Shown: positions 42,995-51,844, numbered from the stretch's first letter. The stretch is 62,062 nt of DNA from CAIYZT01 sp052387855 (GCA_052387855.1 JBQTIT010000044.1:1-62062), one strand, 5' to 3'. Translations and numbers: made by a program. The notes: generated by a model from the letters alone, not told the origin.

Positions 42995-44620
42995 TCACAG
43001 GCCCAGAGCGCGAAAAACCTTTGGCAATTCCTCGGGCAGATCCTCGGCGATCATGCCGGGCCCAAAGGACAGCGCGCAGTCCACATGCAGCCGGGCGCCA
43101 AGGCAGGCGGCGTCAAACGGGCCGAATCCCCGCGCCAGCAGGCCGGTGATGATCCCTGCCAGCACATCGCCAGAGCCTGCGGTGGCAAGCCAGGGCGCGG
43201 CACGATCATAGACGGCGGCATTGACGGCGCAGCACCCCGAAGCGTCGGCAATCACCGTATCGGGGCCCTTGAACAGGACCACGCAACCAGCGCGCGCGGC
43301 AGCCTCGCGCGTGGCATCGACCTTGGAATAGGCAGGGCCCCTGGTCGCAGGCGCCGCCAGCATTTCCGCGATATCTGGGAACAGGCGGGCAAATTCCCCG
43401 GCATGGGGGGTCAGGATGCAGCCCGGATGCAGGGCCGCGAACAGGTCCGCGCGCTGTGAAAGGATCGTCAGCGCGTCGGCGTCGAGCACGAGGGAGCGCA
43501 AGAGTTTACCCCGCCCCGGGCCTGACCCGGGGCCTCCATGTCCACCCTCACCGCCGCCCGACGCGAGGTCCCGGGTCAAGCCCGGGACGGGTACTCCCAA
43601 CGCCACCGCCACCACCTCCCGCCCCCGCGCATCGAGCCCCAGCCCGGGACCCAGACACAGCGCATTGATCCGCCGATCCCCAAGCACCTGAGCCAAGGCT
43701 GCCCCATCCGCCACCGCCCGCAGCATCACGGCATCCAGCCGCGCTGCATTCTCGGGGATCGCGTCCGGCGGACTCCCCACCGTGACCAACCCGGCCCCGA
43801 CCCGCAGCGCCCCCCGCGCCGCCAGTCGCGCCGCGCCGCCCCGACCAGAGGGGCCGGACAGCACAAGCGCATGGCCATGGTCGCATTTGTGCCCATCCCC
43901 CTTGCCCAGACCCCGCGAGGGTCCCGTCATCCGCACTGCATCCGGGACACCCCCCAGCCCGATGTCCGCGACCCGCAGCGCCCCGCAGACCGTGCTTCCC
44001 TCGCCCAGGACATGCCCAAGTTTCGGGCGATGAAAGGTCACCGTCAGGTCGGCCCGCCCGGTCGCGACCTGCCCCAGCGCCCGCCCGCTGTCAGCGCAAA
44101 GGCCCGAGGGGATGTCGACCGCCACAACCTTCGCCGCCTCGGGCAAGGTGCCGCACAGCTCCATCACCGACCGCACCAGGTCCGCCGCAAGAGGGCGTGT
44201 CAGGCCGATCCCGAACAGGGCATCGACCAGCAGGTCGGGCGCGGCCCCGCTCGGCCCGCAACCCGGCCCGATCGGCCGCACCGAACCGGTGGCCACCCAC
44301 CGGTCATGTGCGGCCCGCGCATCGGGCGGCATCCGCTCGGGCTGGCCGGACAGACAGACCTCGACCTCCCAGCACCATTCCCTGAGCAGCCGCGCCACCA
44401 CGAACCCATCGCCCCCGTTGCCCCCCGGACCGCACAGCACCACCGCCCGGTGCGAGGTGGCGCGCAGCGCTGGCCACTGGGCGAATATCGCCTCGACCAC
44501 GCCCCGCCCGGCGCGCTCCATCAGGTCAAGACCGCTGACCTCTGCACTGGCAATTGCCGCCTGTTCGATGGCCCGCATCTCGGCGGCAGTCAGCAGTTCG
44601 GTCATCGTCACGGCCCCCAT
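42995..44620 (-). CDS. nnr: Bifunctional NAD(P)H-hydrate epimerase / dehydratase
   Basis: A 541-residue fused repair enzyme for hydrated NAD(P)H. The N-terminal epimerase domain (about 1-215) has MRAIEQAAIASAEVSGLDLM and VVLCGPGGNGGDGFVVARLL near 62-81. The C-terminal ADP-dependent dehydratase domain has VLSGPSGRGGAARLAARGAL near 250, CLGPGLGLDARG near 325, VLDADALTIL near 380 and the catalytic GSGDVLAGIITGLLARG near 490. A stretch of about 28 residues near 344-371 (PVPGLTRDL...GPGSGPGRG) is encoded by an inserted palindromic repeat. An ATG at 44605 is an alternative start. Confidence 0.92.
   Translation of the reverse strand: MGAVTMTELLTAAEMRAIEQAAIASAEVSGLDLMERAGRGVVEAIFAQWPALRATSHRAVVLCGPGGNGGDGFVVARLLREWCWEVEVCLSGQPERMPPDARAAHDRWVATGSVRPIGPGCGPSGAAPDLLVDALFGIGLTRPLAADLVRSVMELCGTLPEAAKVVAVDIPSGLCADSGRALGQVATGRADLTVTFHRPKLGHVLGEGSTVCGALRVADIGLGGVPDAVRMTGPSRGLGKGDGHKCDHGHALVLSGPSGRGGAARLAARGALRVGAGLVTVGSPPDAIPENAARLDAVMLRAVADGAALAQVLGDRRINALCLGPGLGLDARGREVVAVALGVPVPGLTRDLASGGGEGGHGGPGSGPGRGKLLRSLVLDADALTILSQRADLFAALHPGCILTPHAGEFARLFPDIAEMLAAPATRGPAYSKVDATREAAARAGCVVLFKGPDTVIADASGCCAVNAAVYDRAAPWLATAGSGDVLAGIITGLLARGFGPFDAACLGARLHVDCALSFGPGMIAEDLPEELPKVFRALGL
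43509..43591. repeat. Palindromic repeat inserted in frame inside the nnr gene
   Basis: Arms 43509-43534 and 43567-43591 are near-complementary and contain CCGGGCCTGACCCGG and CCCGGGTCAAGCCCGGG, the same core as at 3110-3179 and in the 1-683 array. It is translated on the minus strand as PVPGLTRDL... to GPGSGPGRG, between two conserved blocks of the dehydratase domain, and keeps the frame open. Confidence 0.85.
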
Positions 44621-44773
44621 CTTCGCAGATCGCCCTCAAAAAAGGCGACGTGCCTGTTTTTTGTGCAACACCCGCGAAAAGCCATGGCACCCTGCCCCGA
44701 CGCCAGCCTAGCCAATTGTCGCCCCCTGCGGGAAGTGCTGATTAAGCCGCAGGATCAACCGGGGAGTCGGCCG

Positions 44774-45112
44774 TTGAAAAAGATCGAGGCGATCATCAAG
44801 CCCTTCAAGCTGGACGAGGTGAAGGAAGCCCTTCAGGAAGCTGGCGTGCAGGGTCTTTCGGTGACCGAGGTCAAGGGCTTTGGCCGCCAGAAGGGGCATA
44901 CAGAGCTTTACCGCGGTGCCGAATATGTCGTCGACTTCCTGCCCAAGGTAAAGATCGAGGTCGTCCTGACCGATGACATGGTCGATGCCGCCATCGAGGC
45001 GATCATTTCGGCGGCCCGCACCGACAAGATCGGCGATGGCAAGATCTTTGTCTCGAACGTCGAACAGGCCATCCGCATCCGCACCCGCGAATCGGGCGAC
45101 GACGCGGTCTGA
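44774..45112 (+). CDS. glnB: Nitrogen regulatory protein P-II
   Basis: A 112-residue PII signal protein sensing 2-oxoglutarate and ATP/ADP. It starts MKKIEAIIKPFKLDEVKEAL. The T-loop is intact, with the uridylylation target Tyr51 in HTELYRGAEYVVDFLPK. The C-terminal signature is TDKIGDGKIFVSNVEQAIRI near 83-102. Start codon TTG at 44774, preceded by GGGGAG; the long open frame upstream is only antisense of nnr. Sixty bases upstream of glnA, so a glnBA operon. Confidence 0.96.
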   Translation: MKKIEAIIKPFKLDEVKEALQEAGVQGLSVTEVKGFGRQKGHTELYRGAEYVVDFLPKVKIEVVLTDDMVDAAIEAIISAARTDKIGDGKIFVSNVEQAIRIRTRESGDDAV

Positions 45113-45171
45113 ACCATCTGAACACCGGGCCGCAAGGCTATGAAAATCAATCCGAAACTCTGAAAGGCAGA

Positions 45172-46584
45172 ATGATGGGCGCGATTGCGAAAGCTCTGAA
45201 ACTGATCAAGGACGAGGAAATCGAATACGTCGATATTCGTTTCACCGACCCCAAGGGCAAACTCCAGCACGTGACGCTGGTGTCCGATCTGGTTGACGAG
45301 GACTTCTTTGAAGAGGGCTTCATGTTCGACGGCTCTTCCATCGCTGGATGGAAGTCGATCGACCAGTCCGACATGAAGCTGATCCCAGATGCGGCCTCGG
45401 TCTACATCGACCCCTTCTATGCCGAAAAGACGCTGTGCGTGCATTGCAACGTCGTCGAGCCCGACACGGGCGAGGCCTATGACCGCTGCCCGCGCCAGAC
45501 CGCCCTCAAGGCCGAGGCCTTCATGAAGTCCTCGGGCATCGGCGATGTCGCCTATTTCGGTCCCGAGGCAGAATTCTTCATCTTCGACGACGTTCGCTAT
45601 TCGATCACGCCGCGCAAGGTTTCCTACGAAATCGACGCCGAGGCGGCCGCGTGGAACACCGATGCCACCTACGAGGGCGGCAACATGGGCCACCGCGCCG
45701 GCCACAAGGGCGGCTACTTCCCGGTGAACCCGGTCGACGAGGCGCAGGACCTGCGCAGCGAGATGCTTTCGACCATGAAGCGCATGGGCATCCGCGTGGA
45801 CAAGCACCACCACGAGGTCGCCACCTGCCAGCACGAACTTGGGATGATCTTTGGCGGGCTGGTCGAACAGGCCGACAACATCCAGAAGTACAAGTACGTC
45901 ATCCACAACGTCGCCGCCGCCTATGGCAAGACCGTGACCTTCATGCCCAAGCCGATGAAGGGCGACAACGGCTCGGGGATGCACGTCAACATGTCGATCT
46001 GGAAGGACGGCAAGCCGCTCTTTGCCGGCGACAAATATGCCGACCTTTCGCAAGAGGCGCTGTATTTCATCGGCGGCATCCTCAAGCACGCCAAGGCGCT
46101 GAATGCGCTGACCAACCCCGGGACCAACAGCTACAAGCGCCTGATCCCCGGCTTCGAGGCCCCGGTCCTGCGCGCCTATTCCGCGCGCAACCGGTCGGGC
46201 TGCGTCCGTATTCCGTGGACCGAAAGCCCCAAGGCCAAGCGCGTCGAGGCCCGCTTTCCCGATCCCTCGGCCAACCCCTACCTGGCCTTTGCCGCGCTGC
46301 TGATGGCCGGTCTCGACGGCATCCGGAACAAGATCGACCCCGGCCCGGCTTCGGACAAGGATCTCTACGATCTGCCGCCCGAAGAACTGGCGGCGATCCC
46401 GACCGTCTGCGGCAGCCTGCGCGAGGCGCTGGACGAGCTGGAAAAGGACATGGACTTCTTGCTGGCAGGCGACGTCTTTACCCGCGATCAGCTTGACAGC
46501 TACATCGCGCTGAAGTGGGAAGAGGTTTACGCCTACGAGCACACGCCGCATCCGGTGGAATACCAGATGTACTATTCCTGCTGA
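45172..46584 (+). CDS. glnA: Glutamine synthetase, type I
   Basis: A 469-470-residue GSI that condenses glutamate and ammonia. The N-terminal beta-grasp domain holds FMFDGSSIAGWKSIDQSDM near 51-69. Catalytic and ATP residues appear in GPEAEFFIFDDVRY near 128-141, KGGYFPVNPVD near 182, and MKGDNGSGMHVNMSIWKDG near 263-281. NRSGCVRIPW is near 342 and the adenylylation tyrosine in KDLYDLPPEEL near 400. Two ATGs (45172, 45175) follow GAAAGG. Activity should be controlled by adenylylation through the upstream PII. Confidence 0.96.
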   Translation: MMGAIAKALKLIKDEEIEYVDIRFTDPKGKLQHVTLVSDLVDEDFFEEGFMFDGSSIAGWKSIDQSDMKLIPDAASVYIDPFYAEKTLCVHCNVVEPDTGEAYDRCPRQTALKAEAFMKSSGIGDVAYFGPEAEFFIFDDVRYSITPRKVSYEIDAEAAAWNTDATYEGGNMGHRAGHKGGYFPVNPVDEAQDLRSEMLSTMKRMGIRVDKHHHEVATCQHELGMIFGGLVEQADNIQKYKYVIHNVAAAYGKTVTFMPKPMKGDNGSGMHVNMSIWKDGKPLFAGDKYADLSQEALYFIGGILKHAKALNALTNPGTNSYKRLIPGFEAPVLRAYSARNRSGCVRIPWTESPKAKRVEARFPDPSANPYLAFAALLMAGLDGIRNKIDPGPASDKDLYDLPPEELAAIPTVCGSLREALDELEKDMDFLLAGDVFTRDQLDSYIALKWEEVYAYEHTPHPVEYQMYYSC

Positions 46585-46608
46585 TCCGTCCGGATCGGCG
46601 GCAGGACA

Positions 46609-46633
46609 GGGGCGCCCTCGGGCGCCCCTTTTC
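46609..46633 (+). terminator. Rho-independent terminator after glnA
   Basis: GGGGCGCC (46609-46616) pairs with GGCGCCCC (46621-46628) around CTCG and is followed by TTTTCCGTTC. Confidence 0.85.
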
Positions 46634-46652
46634 CGTTCTTTCGCCCCGCGTG

Positions 46653-47435
46653 CTACAGCCGCGCCTCATCCAGCGCCGCCACGGCGTCGGGCGGCAACAG
46701 GTCAAGTGGCACCACATAGGTGTGGATCGAGAACAGCACCGCGCCGGTCTGCGGCAGGCGGACAAAGCATTGCCGCTCGGACCGCAGATAGGATCCGCCG
46801 CGCCGGTCCTGCCTGGGATCGGATTCGCGCCGGGGCTGGTGCAGCGTGGGATCGCGGTAGACCAGCGCGTTCATCCGCCACAGGCCCGCCTCGGGCCGGA
46901 TCATGTCGAAAAGCCGCTGCACCCGCCGCGCCAGATCGTCATCGTAGCTTTCGACCGGCCGGTGAATGCCGACCAGCGGCCGGCCGATCTTTTCGTGCAG
47001 ATGCCATGAGGCCGGAAAGCACAGGATGGCGCCGGTCAGCCGGTGCGCGCCCTCCTGCGGCTCCATCAGGCACAGGTCCTGCTGGACCAGCCGCCCCAGG
47101 CTTAGCAGAGGCTCCTCTCGGTCAAGCCGCACCTCGACCCCGTCGGGGCGCGTGGCGCTGTGCTGCCCGATCCGAAAGCCCGGCCGCCCCGCCAGCCGCG
47201 CCAGGACAATATCATACAGCTCCTGCGCCGCCGGCCGACCCTCGGGCAACTGACGATGGACCAGATCGGCGCTTTCGGCAATCAGCCGGTCCCGCTCGGC
47301 CATCTGGCCGGCATAGGCCTCGTCCTGCACCATCCAGTCCTCCGCGCCCAGGGGCAGAACGCCCGGCAGGCGGGCCAGACGGGGGTCCATCCAGGGAAGG
47401 TGCGGCAGTCGGCTGTGCAGGATCGGCGATGACAT
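46653..47435 (-). CDS. Haem-dependent oxidative N-demethylase-like protein (DUF3445)
   Basis: A 260-residue protein of the DUF3445/HODM family, haem proteins described as N-demethylating small amines. Recognisable parts: LPGVLPLGAEDWMVQDEAYA near 23-42, QDLCLMEPQEGAHRLTGAIL near 118-137 followed by CFPASWHLHEKIGRPLVGIH near 138-157, and MNALVYRDPTLHQPRR near 190-205. No signal peptide. It starts 153 bases from the divergently placed dddP, sharing an intergenic region with a strong inverted repeat. The true substrate is unknown. Confidence 0.8.
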   Translation of the reverse strand: MSSPILHSRLPHLPWMDPRLARLPGVLPLGAEDWMVQDEAYAGQMAERDRLIAESADLVHRQLPEGRPAAQELYDIVLARLAGRPGFRIGQHSATRPDGVEVRLDREEPLLSLGRLVQQDLCLMEPQEGAHRLTGAILCFPASWHLHEKIGRPLVGIHRPVESYDDDLARRVQRLFDMIRPEAGLWRMNALVYRDPTLHQPRRESDPRQDRRGGSYLRSERQCFVRLPQTGAVLFSIHTYVVPLDLLPPDAVAALDEARL

Positions 47436-47502
47436 GGGGGCAAGCTAGCCAAGGGGCCGGCCCGTGAAAAGGCCAGAACGGCAGGCACGCGGCGCAAAAC
47501 GT

Positions 47503-47528
47503 GATTGCGACGTCGCCCTGTCGCAATC
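47503..47528. promoter_or_regulatory. Inverted repeat upstream of dddP (candidate operator)
   Basis: GATTGCGAC (47503-47511) and GTCGCAATC (47520-47528) are perfect complements separated by eight bases. They lie 60 bases before the dddP start and 68 bases before the divergent DUF3445 gene. Spacing of about 17 bases centre-to-centre suits a dimeric regulator. Confidence 0.55.
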
Positions 47529-47587
47529 CGTCGTGCCTGGCCAAGGGGATCGTCCAGACTGCGCGCGACCCCAGCCACAGGTGCCCG

Positions 47588-48930
47588 ATGCCACCGTCCC
47601 ACGCCCAGACCCGCCGCAAGATCGACCCCAGCCGCGGAGCCCGGCTAGGCGATGGCACCCCCAACGACAATGACCGCGTCGAGATTGGCCCGACGCAGCT
47701 TGCCTTTGCCGAATGGGCCGCCGCCGGGCTTGAGCTGCCGAACCTTGACCGCATGCGGCACGACCGCTGGTCCAGGCTGACGCGGGCGCTGGCCGCGCGC
47801 GATTACGGGGGGCTCTTGATGTTCGACCCCTTGAACATCCGCTACGCCACCGACACGACCAACATGCAGGTCTGGAACATGCACAACCCGTTCCGCGCCT
47901 GCCTGCTCTGCGCCGATGGCCATATGGTGATGTGGGAGTACAAGAATTCGCCTTTCCTCGTGACCTTCAATCCCCTGGTCAAGGAACTGCGCTCGGGCGC
48001 GACGTTCTACTACAACTCGACCGGCGACCGCGGCCAGCAGGCCGCGGCGGCCTTTGCCGCCCAGGTGGACGAGGTGATGCGCGCCCACGCCGGCGCAAAC
48101 CGTCGCCTGGCGGTGGACAAGATCATGGTCCACGGCCTGCGCGCGCTGGAGGCGGTCGGCTTTGAGGTGCTGGAGGGCGAAGAGGTCACCGAGCGCACCC
48201 GCGCCATCAAGACCCCGGACGAGATGCTGGCGATGCGCTGCGCCAGCCGGGCCTGCGAGGCCGCTGTCGCCGAGATGGAAACCTTTGCCCGCACCGGCGT
48301 GCCCCTGGCGGCGTCAGCGAAGACGCGATCTGGGCCGAATTGCACCGCGCCAATATCGCGCGCGGCGGCGAATGGATCGAGACCCGGCTTCTGGCCTCCG
48401 GCCCCCGAACCAACCCCTGGTTCCAGGAATGCGGCCCCAGACTGGTGCAGCCCGACGAGATCGTCGCCTTCGACACCGACCTGATCGGCGCCTACGGCTT
48501 TTGCATCGACATCTCGCGCACCTGGTGGATCGGCGATGGTCGGCCGAGCAACGCCATGGTCTCGGCCTTTCAGCATGGCCTTGACCACATCCGCGATCAC
48601 CAGGCCCGCCTGAAGCCGGGGGTTTCGATCCGCGAGTTGGTGTTCGAGGGGCACAAGCTGGAAGACCGGTACTGGAAGCAGAAATACTCCTGCAAGATGC
48701 ACGGCGTCGGGCTCTGCGACGAATGGCCCTATGTCACCTATCCCGATGGCTGGATCGAGGGCGCCTTTGACGCCGTGCTGGAGCCGGGCATGGTCCTGTG
48801 CGTCGAGGCCCTGGTCTCGCCCGAGGGGGGCGATTTCTCGATCAAGCTCGAGGATCAGGTGCTGGTCACCGAGACCGGCTGCGAGAATCTGACCAAATAT
48901 CCCTTTGATCCGCGTCTGAGCGCGGGATAA
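47588..48930 (+). pseudogene. dddP: DMSP lyase DddP (M24 peptidase-like), broken by a one-base frameshift
   Basis: The DddP family cleaves dimethylsulfoniopropionate to dimethyl sulfide and acrylate with a metal centre in an M24 (pita-bread) fold. Frame 1 gives KIDPSRGARLGDGTPNDNDR and VEIGPTQLAFAEW, both typical of DddP, then FDPLNIRYATDTTNMQVW and, to residue about 240, RTGVPL. The remaining sequence is in the next frame: ELHRANIARGGEWIETRLLA, metal ligands in VAFDTDLIGAYGFCIDISRT, MHGVGLCDEWP, CVEALVSPEGGDF and LEDQVLVTETG. Adding one G at CTGGCGGCG (48307-48308) restores about 447 residues, the family length. Either a recent knockout or a read error. Confidence 0.88.
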
Positions 48931-48957
48931 GTCCCGTCAGGCGGCCGGCGCCGCGTC

Positions 48958-49020
48958 GGGGGGCTGTCTGCCCCCCACGGCCTTCGGCCTCCCCCCGAGG
49001 GTATTTGGGCACAGAGGATG
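48958..49020. repeat. Two-hairpin CCCAAATAYCCTCGGGGG repeat, copy 2 (reversed)
   Basis: It reads on the plus strand GGGGGGCTGTCTGCCCCCC (7-bp stem), then the small hairpin GGCC-TTC-GGCC, then CCCCCCGAGGGTATTTGGGC and ACAGAGGATG. Reversed relative to copies 1 and 3. It can end dddP transcription. The 387-base gap 48931-49317 holds this copy and copy 3 and no gene. Confidence 0.8.
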
Positions 49021-49153
49021 GGGCGAAGGGGTCAAGCGCCCCGCCTTGTGGCCAGGCCCGCGGCAGGGCGCCATCCCCCGTGGCGGTCATCGGCGTCCCC
49101 GCCTGTACCGCAAAGGCATCCCACCCTGATTCTGGTTAACAAAGCCTTATGGT

Positions 49154-49220
49154 CATCCTCTGTGCACAAATACCCTCGGGGGGTGAGGCGCGCAGCGCCG
49201 AGGGGGGCAGACGGCCCCCC
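49154..49220. repeat. Two-hairpin CCCAAATAYCCTCGGGGG repeat, copy 3 (purB leader)
   Basis: It reads on the plus strand CATCCTCTGTGCACAAATAC, CCTCGGGGGG, a middle hairpin around GGCGC-GCA-GCGCC, then GGGGGGCAGACGGCCCCCC. It forms an inverted pair with copy 2, 133 bases away, in front of purB. Confidence 0.8.
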
Positions 49221-49317
49221 GTTGCTTCGGCGGGGCCAGTCGGCGCGCCGCCGGCTTGCGCAATGGCCTGCGCCGGTCTATGCGGGCCCTCATCCGCCCG
49301 CAACCCCGAGGACTGCG

Positions 49318-50622
49318 ATGATCCCGCGTTACGCCCGTCCAGACATGGTCGCCATCTGGGAGCCGCAAAGCCGGTTCCGCATCTGGTTCGAGATCGAGGC
49401 GCATGCCTGCGATGCCCAGGCCGGCTTGGGCGTGATTCCGGCCGAACATGCGGCGGCTGTCTGGACTGCAAAGGACACGCCCTTTGACGTGGCGCGCATT
49501 GACGAGATCGAGGCGGTGACGAAACACGACGTCATCGCCTTTCTGACCCACCTGGCCGAGATCATCGGGCCCGACAAGGCGCGCTTTGTCCATCAGGGCA
49601 TGACCAGCAGCGACGTTCTGGACACTACGCTGAACATCCAGCTCGTCCGCGCCAGTGACCTATTGCTCCTGGCGCTGGACCGCGTGCTTGGCGCGCTGAA
49701 AACCCGCGCGCATGAGCACAAGTTGACCCCGCGCATCGGCCGCAGCCATGGCATCCACGCCGAGCCGACCACCCTTGGCCTGACCTTTGCCCGCTTTTAC
49801 GCCGAGATGGAGCGCGCCCGCAAAAGGCTGGTGCTGGCCCGCGAAGAGGTGCGCACCGGCGCGATCTCGGGCGCGGTCGGCACCTTTGCCAACATCGACC
49901 CGGCGGTCGAGGCCCATGTCTGCGCCAAGCTGGGCCTGATCCCCGAGCCGATCAGCACCCAGGTCATCCCCCGTGACCGGCATGCCATGTTCTTTGCCAC
50001 CCTCGGCGTCATCGCCTCGTCGATCGAGAACATCGCCATCGAGATCCGCCACATGCAGCGCACCGAAGTGCTTGAGGCCGAAGAGTTCTTTTCGCCCGGA
50101 CAAAAGGGCTCGTCGGCCATGCCGCACAAGCGCAACCCGGTGCTGACCGAAAATCTGACCGGACTGGCGCGCCTGGTGCGCATGGCCGTGGTCCCGGCGC
50201 TTGAGAACGTCGCGCTCTGGCACGAGCGCGACATCAGCCATTCCTCGGTCGAGCGGGCAATCGGGCCCGATGCGACGATCACGCTCGACTTTGCGCTGCA
50301 TCGCCTGGCAGGGGTGATCGAAAAGCTGGTGGTCTACCCTGAAAACATGCTGGCCAACATGAACCGGTTCAAGGGCCTGATCATGTCGCAGCGCGTCCTG
50401 CTGGCCCTGACCCAGGCCGGCATCAGCCGCGAGGACAGCTACCGGCTGGTTCAGCGCAACGCGATGAAAGTCTGGGAGAAGGGCGCCGACTTCAAGACCG
50501 AGCTTCTGGGCGATCCGGACGTGACGGCGGCGCTCTCGCCGGCCGAGATCGCGGAAAAGTTCGATCTGGCCTATCACACCAAGCATGTGGACACGATTTT
50601 CGCGCGGGTCTTCGGCGCGTAA
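49318..50622 (+). CDS. purB: Adenylosuccinate lyase
   Basis: A 434-residue enzyme acting twice in purine synthesis (SAICAR and adenylosuccinate cleavage). MIPRYARPDMVAIWEPQSRF starts the protein. FVHQGMTSSDVLDTTLNIQL is near 84-103, RSHGIHAEPTTLG with the catalytic histidine near 141-153, and the signature loop SPGQKGSSAMPHKRNP with the catalytic serine near 259-274. The frame runs upstream to 49018, but that part crosses the repeats; ATG 49318 with GAGGA upstream gives family length. Confidence 0.96.
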   Translation: MIPRYARPDMVAIWEPQSRFRIWFEIEAHACDAQAGLGVIPAEHAAAVWTAKDTPFDVARIDEIEAVTKHDVIAFLTHLAEIIGPDKARFVHQGMTSSDVLDTTLNIQLVRASDLLLLALDRVLGALKTRAHEHKLTPRIGRSHGIHAEPTTLGLTFARFYAEMERARKRLVLAREEVRTGAISGAVGTFANIDPAVEAHVCAKLGLIPEPISTQVIPRDRHAMFFATLGVIASSIENIAIEIRHMQRTEVLEAEEFFSPGQKGSSAMPHKRNPVLTENLTGLARLVRMAVVPALENVALWHERDISHSSVERAIGPDATITLDFALHRLAGVIEKLVVYPENMLANMNRFKGLIMSQRVLLALTQAGISREDSYRLVQRNAMKVWEKGADFKTELLGDPDVTAALSPAEIAEKFDLAYHTKHVDTIFARVFGA

Positions 50623-50682
50623 GGCCGCCGTTAACTCCGCTGCCCGACAACTGGACAGACGATGTGTCCACAGGAGGGTGTC

Positions 50683-51759
50683 ATGGCCTCAATGCCGCTT
50701 GCACGTATGGAAACCGGGCTGCGCGTGGTCCCAAACCCCGCGCCGCCCCCGCCAGAGCCGCGCGCGTTGTCCTCGCGGCAAAAGGCGGCGGTGATCGTGC
50801 GGCTCTTGCTGGCCGAGGGGGTGCCACTGCAGATCGGCGGTCTGCCAGAGCATCTTCAGGCCTCGCTCGCCAAGCAGATGGGCGCGATGCGCCTGATCGA
50901 CCGCGCCACGGTGGCAGAGGTGATCCGCGAGTTTTCCCAAGAGCTTGAGCAGGTCGGCCTTTCTTTTTCCGGGGGGGTCGAGGCCGCGCTGGCGCTGATG
51001 GACAGCCAGATGGGCCAGAGCGCCTCGTCCCGGCTGCGCCGGCTGGTCGGGGCTTCGGCCAAGGGCGATCCGTGGGAGCGGATCAACACCCTGCCCGAGG
51101 AAAAGCTGCTTTCGGTGCTGCAAGAGGAAAGCGCCGAGGTGGCGGCGGTGATGCTGTCGAAACTGCCGGTCGCCAAGTCGGCCGAGCTTTTGGGAAAGCT
51201 GCCGGGCGAGCGCGCGCGCCGCGTCGCCTATGCCGTCTCGATGACCGCGAATGTCGATCCCGAAACCGTGCGGCGCATCGGTGCAAGCCTGGCCGCCCAG
51301 GTGGATCTGGCGCCGCCGAAGGCCTTTGATGTCGGCCCGGTCGAGCGGATCGGCGCGATCCTGAACATCTCGGGCGCCGCGACCCGCGAGGAGGTCCTGC
51401 GCGGACTTGAGCAGACCGACCGCAGTTTTGCCGAGAAGGTCCGCAAGGCGATCTTTACCTTTGAACACATTCCCAGGCGTCTGTCGCCGCGCGATGTGCC
51501 CAAGGTGGTGCGCGTCGTCCCCCAGCCCATTCTTGTCAGCGCCTTTGCCGCCGCACTGGGCAAGCCAGACCTGGCCCCCGTGGCCGAACACTTTCTGTCG
51601 AACATATCGCAGCGCATGGCCCTGGGCCTGCGCGAAGAGGCCGCGGCGCGCGGCACCCCGCGCGACAAAGAGGCGGACGAGGCGATGAACGCCGTCGTTC
51701 TGTCGATCCGTCAGCTCGAAGGCAGCGGTGAGCTGGTCCTGCAAGAGGACGAGGAATGA
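50683..51759 (+). CDS. FliG-like flagellar motor switch protein with divergent EHPQ motif
   Basis: A 358-residue FliG-type protein. The N-domain contains LSSRQKAAVIVRLLLAEGV near 26-44, the middle domain EESAEVAAVMLSKLP near 150, and the C-domain QTDRSFAEKVRKAIFTFEHI near 245-264 followed by LSNISQRMALGLREE near 306. The usual middle-domain EHPQ motif reads EESA, so contact with FliM may differ. Start at ATG 50683 with AGGAGGG. No other flagellar gene is in the window; it lies between purB and a DMT transporter. Confidence 0.8.
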   Translation: MASMPLARMETGLRVVPNPAPPPPEPRALSSRQKAAVIVRLLLAEGVPLQIGGLPEHLQASLAKQMGAMRLIDRATVAEVIREFSQELEQVGLSFSGGVEAALALMDSQMGQSASSRLRRLVGASAKGDPWERINTLPEEKLLSVLQEESAEVAAVMLSKLPVAKSAELLGKLPGERARRVAYAVSMTANVDPETVRRIGASLAAQVDLAPPKAFDVGPVERIGAILNISGAATREEVLRGLEQTDRSFAEKVRKAIFTFEHIPRRLSPRDVPKVVRVVPQPILVSAFAAALGKPDLAPVAEHFLSNISQRMALGLREEAAARGTPRDKEADEAMNAVVLSIRQLEGSGELVLQEDEE

Positions 51760-51844
51760 CAGGCACTGCCCCCGCCTGAACGTTTTGCCCTTTCCCTGAC
51801 CCCGGCGCGGGCCTAGGGTCCGCCCGGTCTAACGGGGGGCCCTG

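Noticed and set aside
44680..44705. Sigma-54 (RpoN) promoter before glnB
   Set aside because: TGGCAC is present, but the -12 GC element is absent at the required distance.
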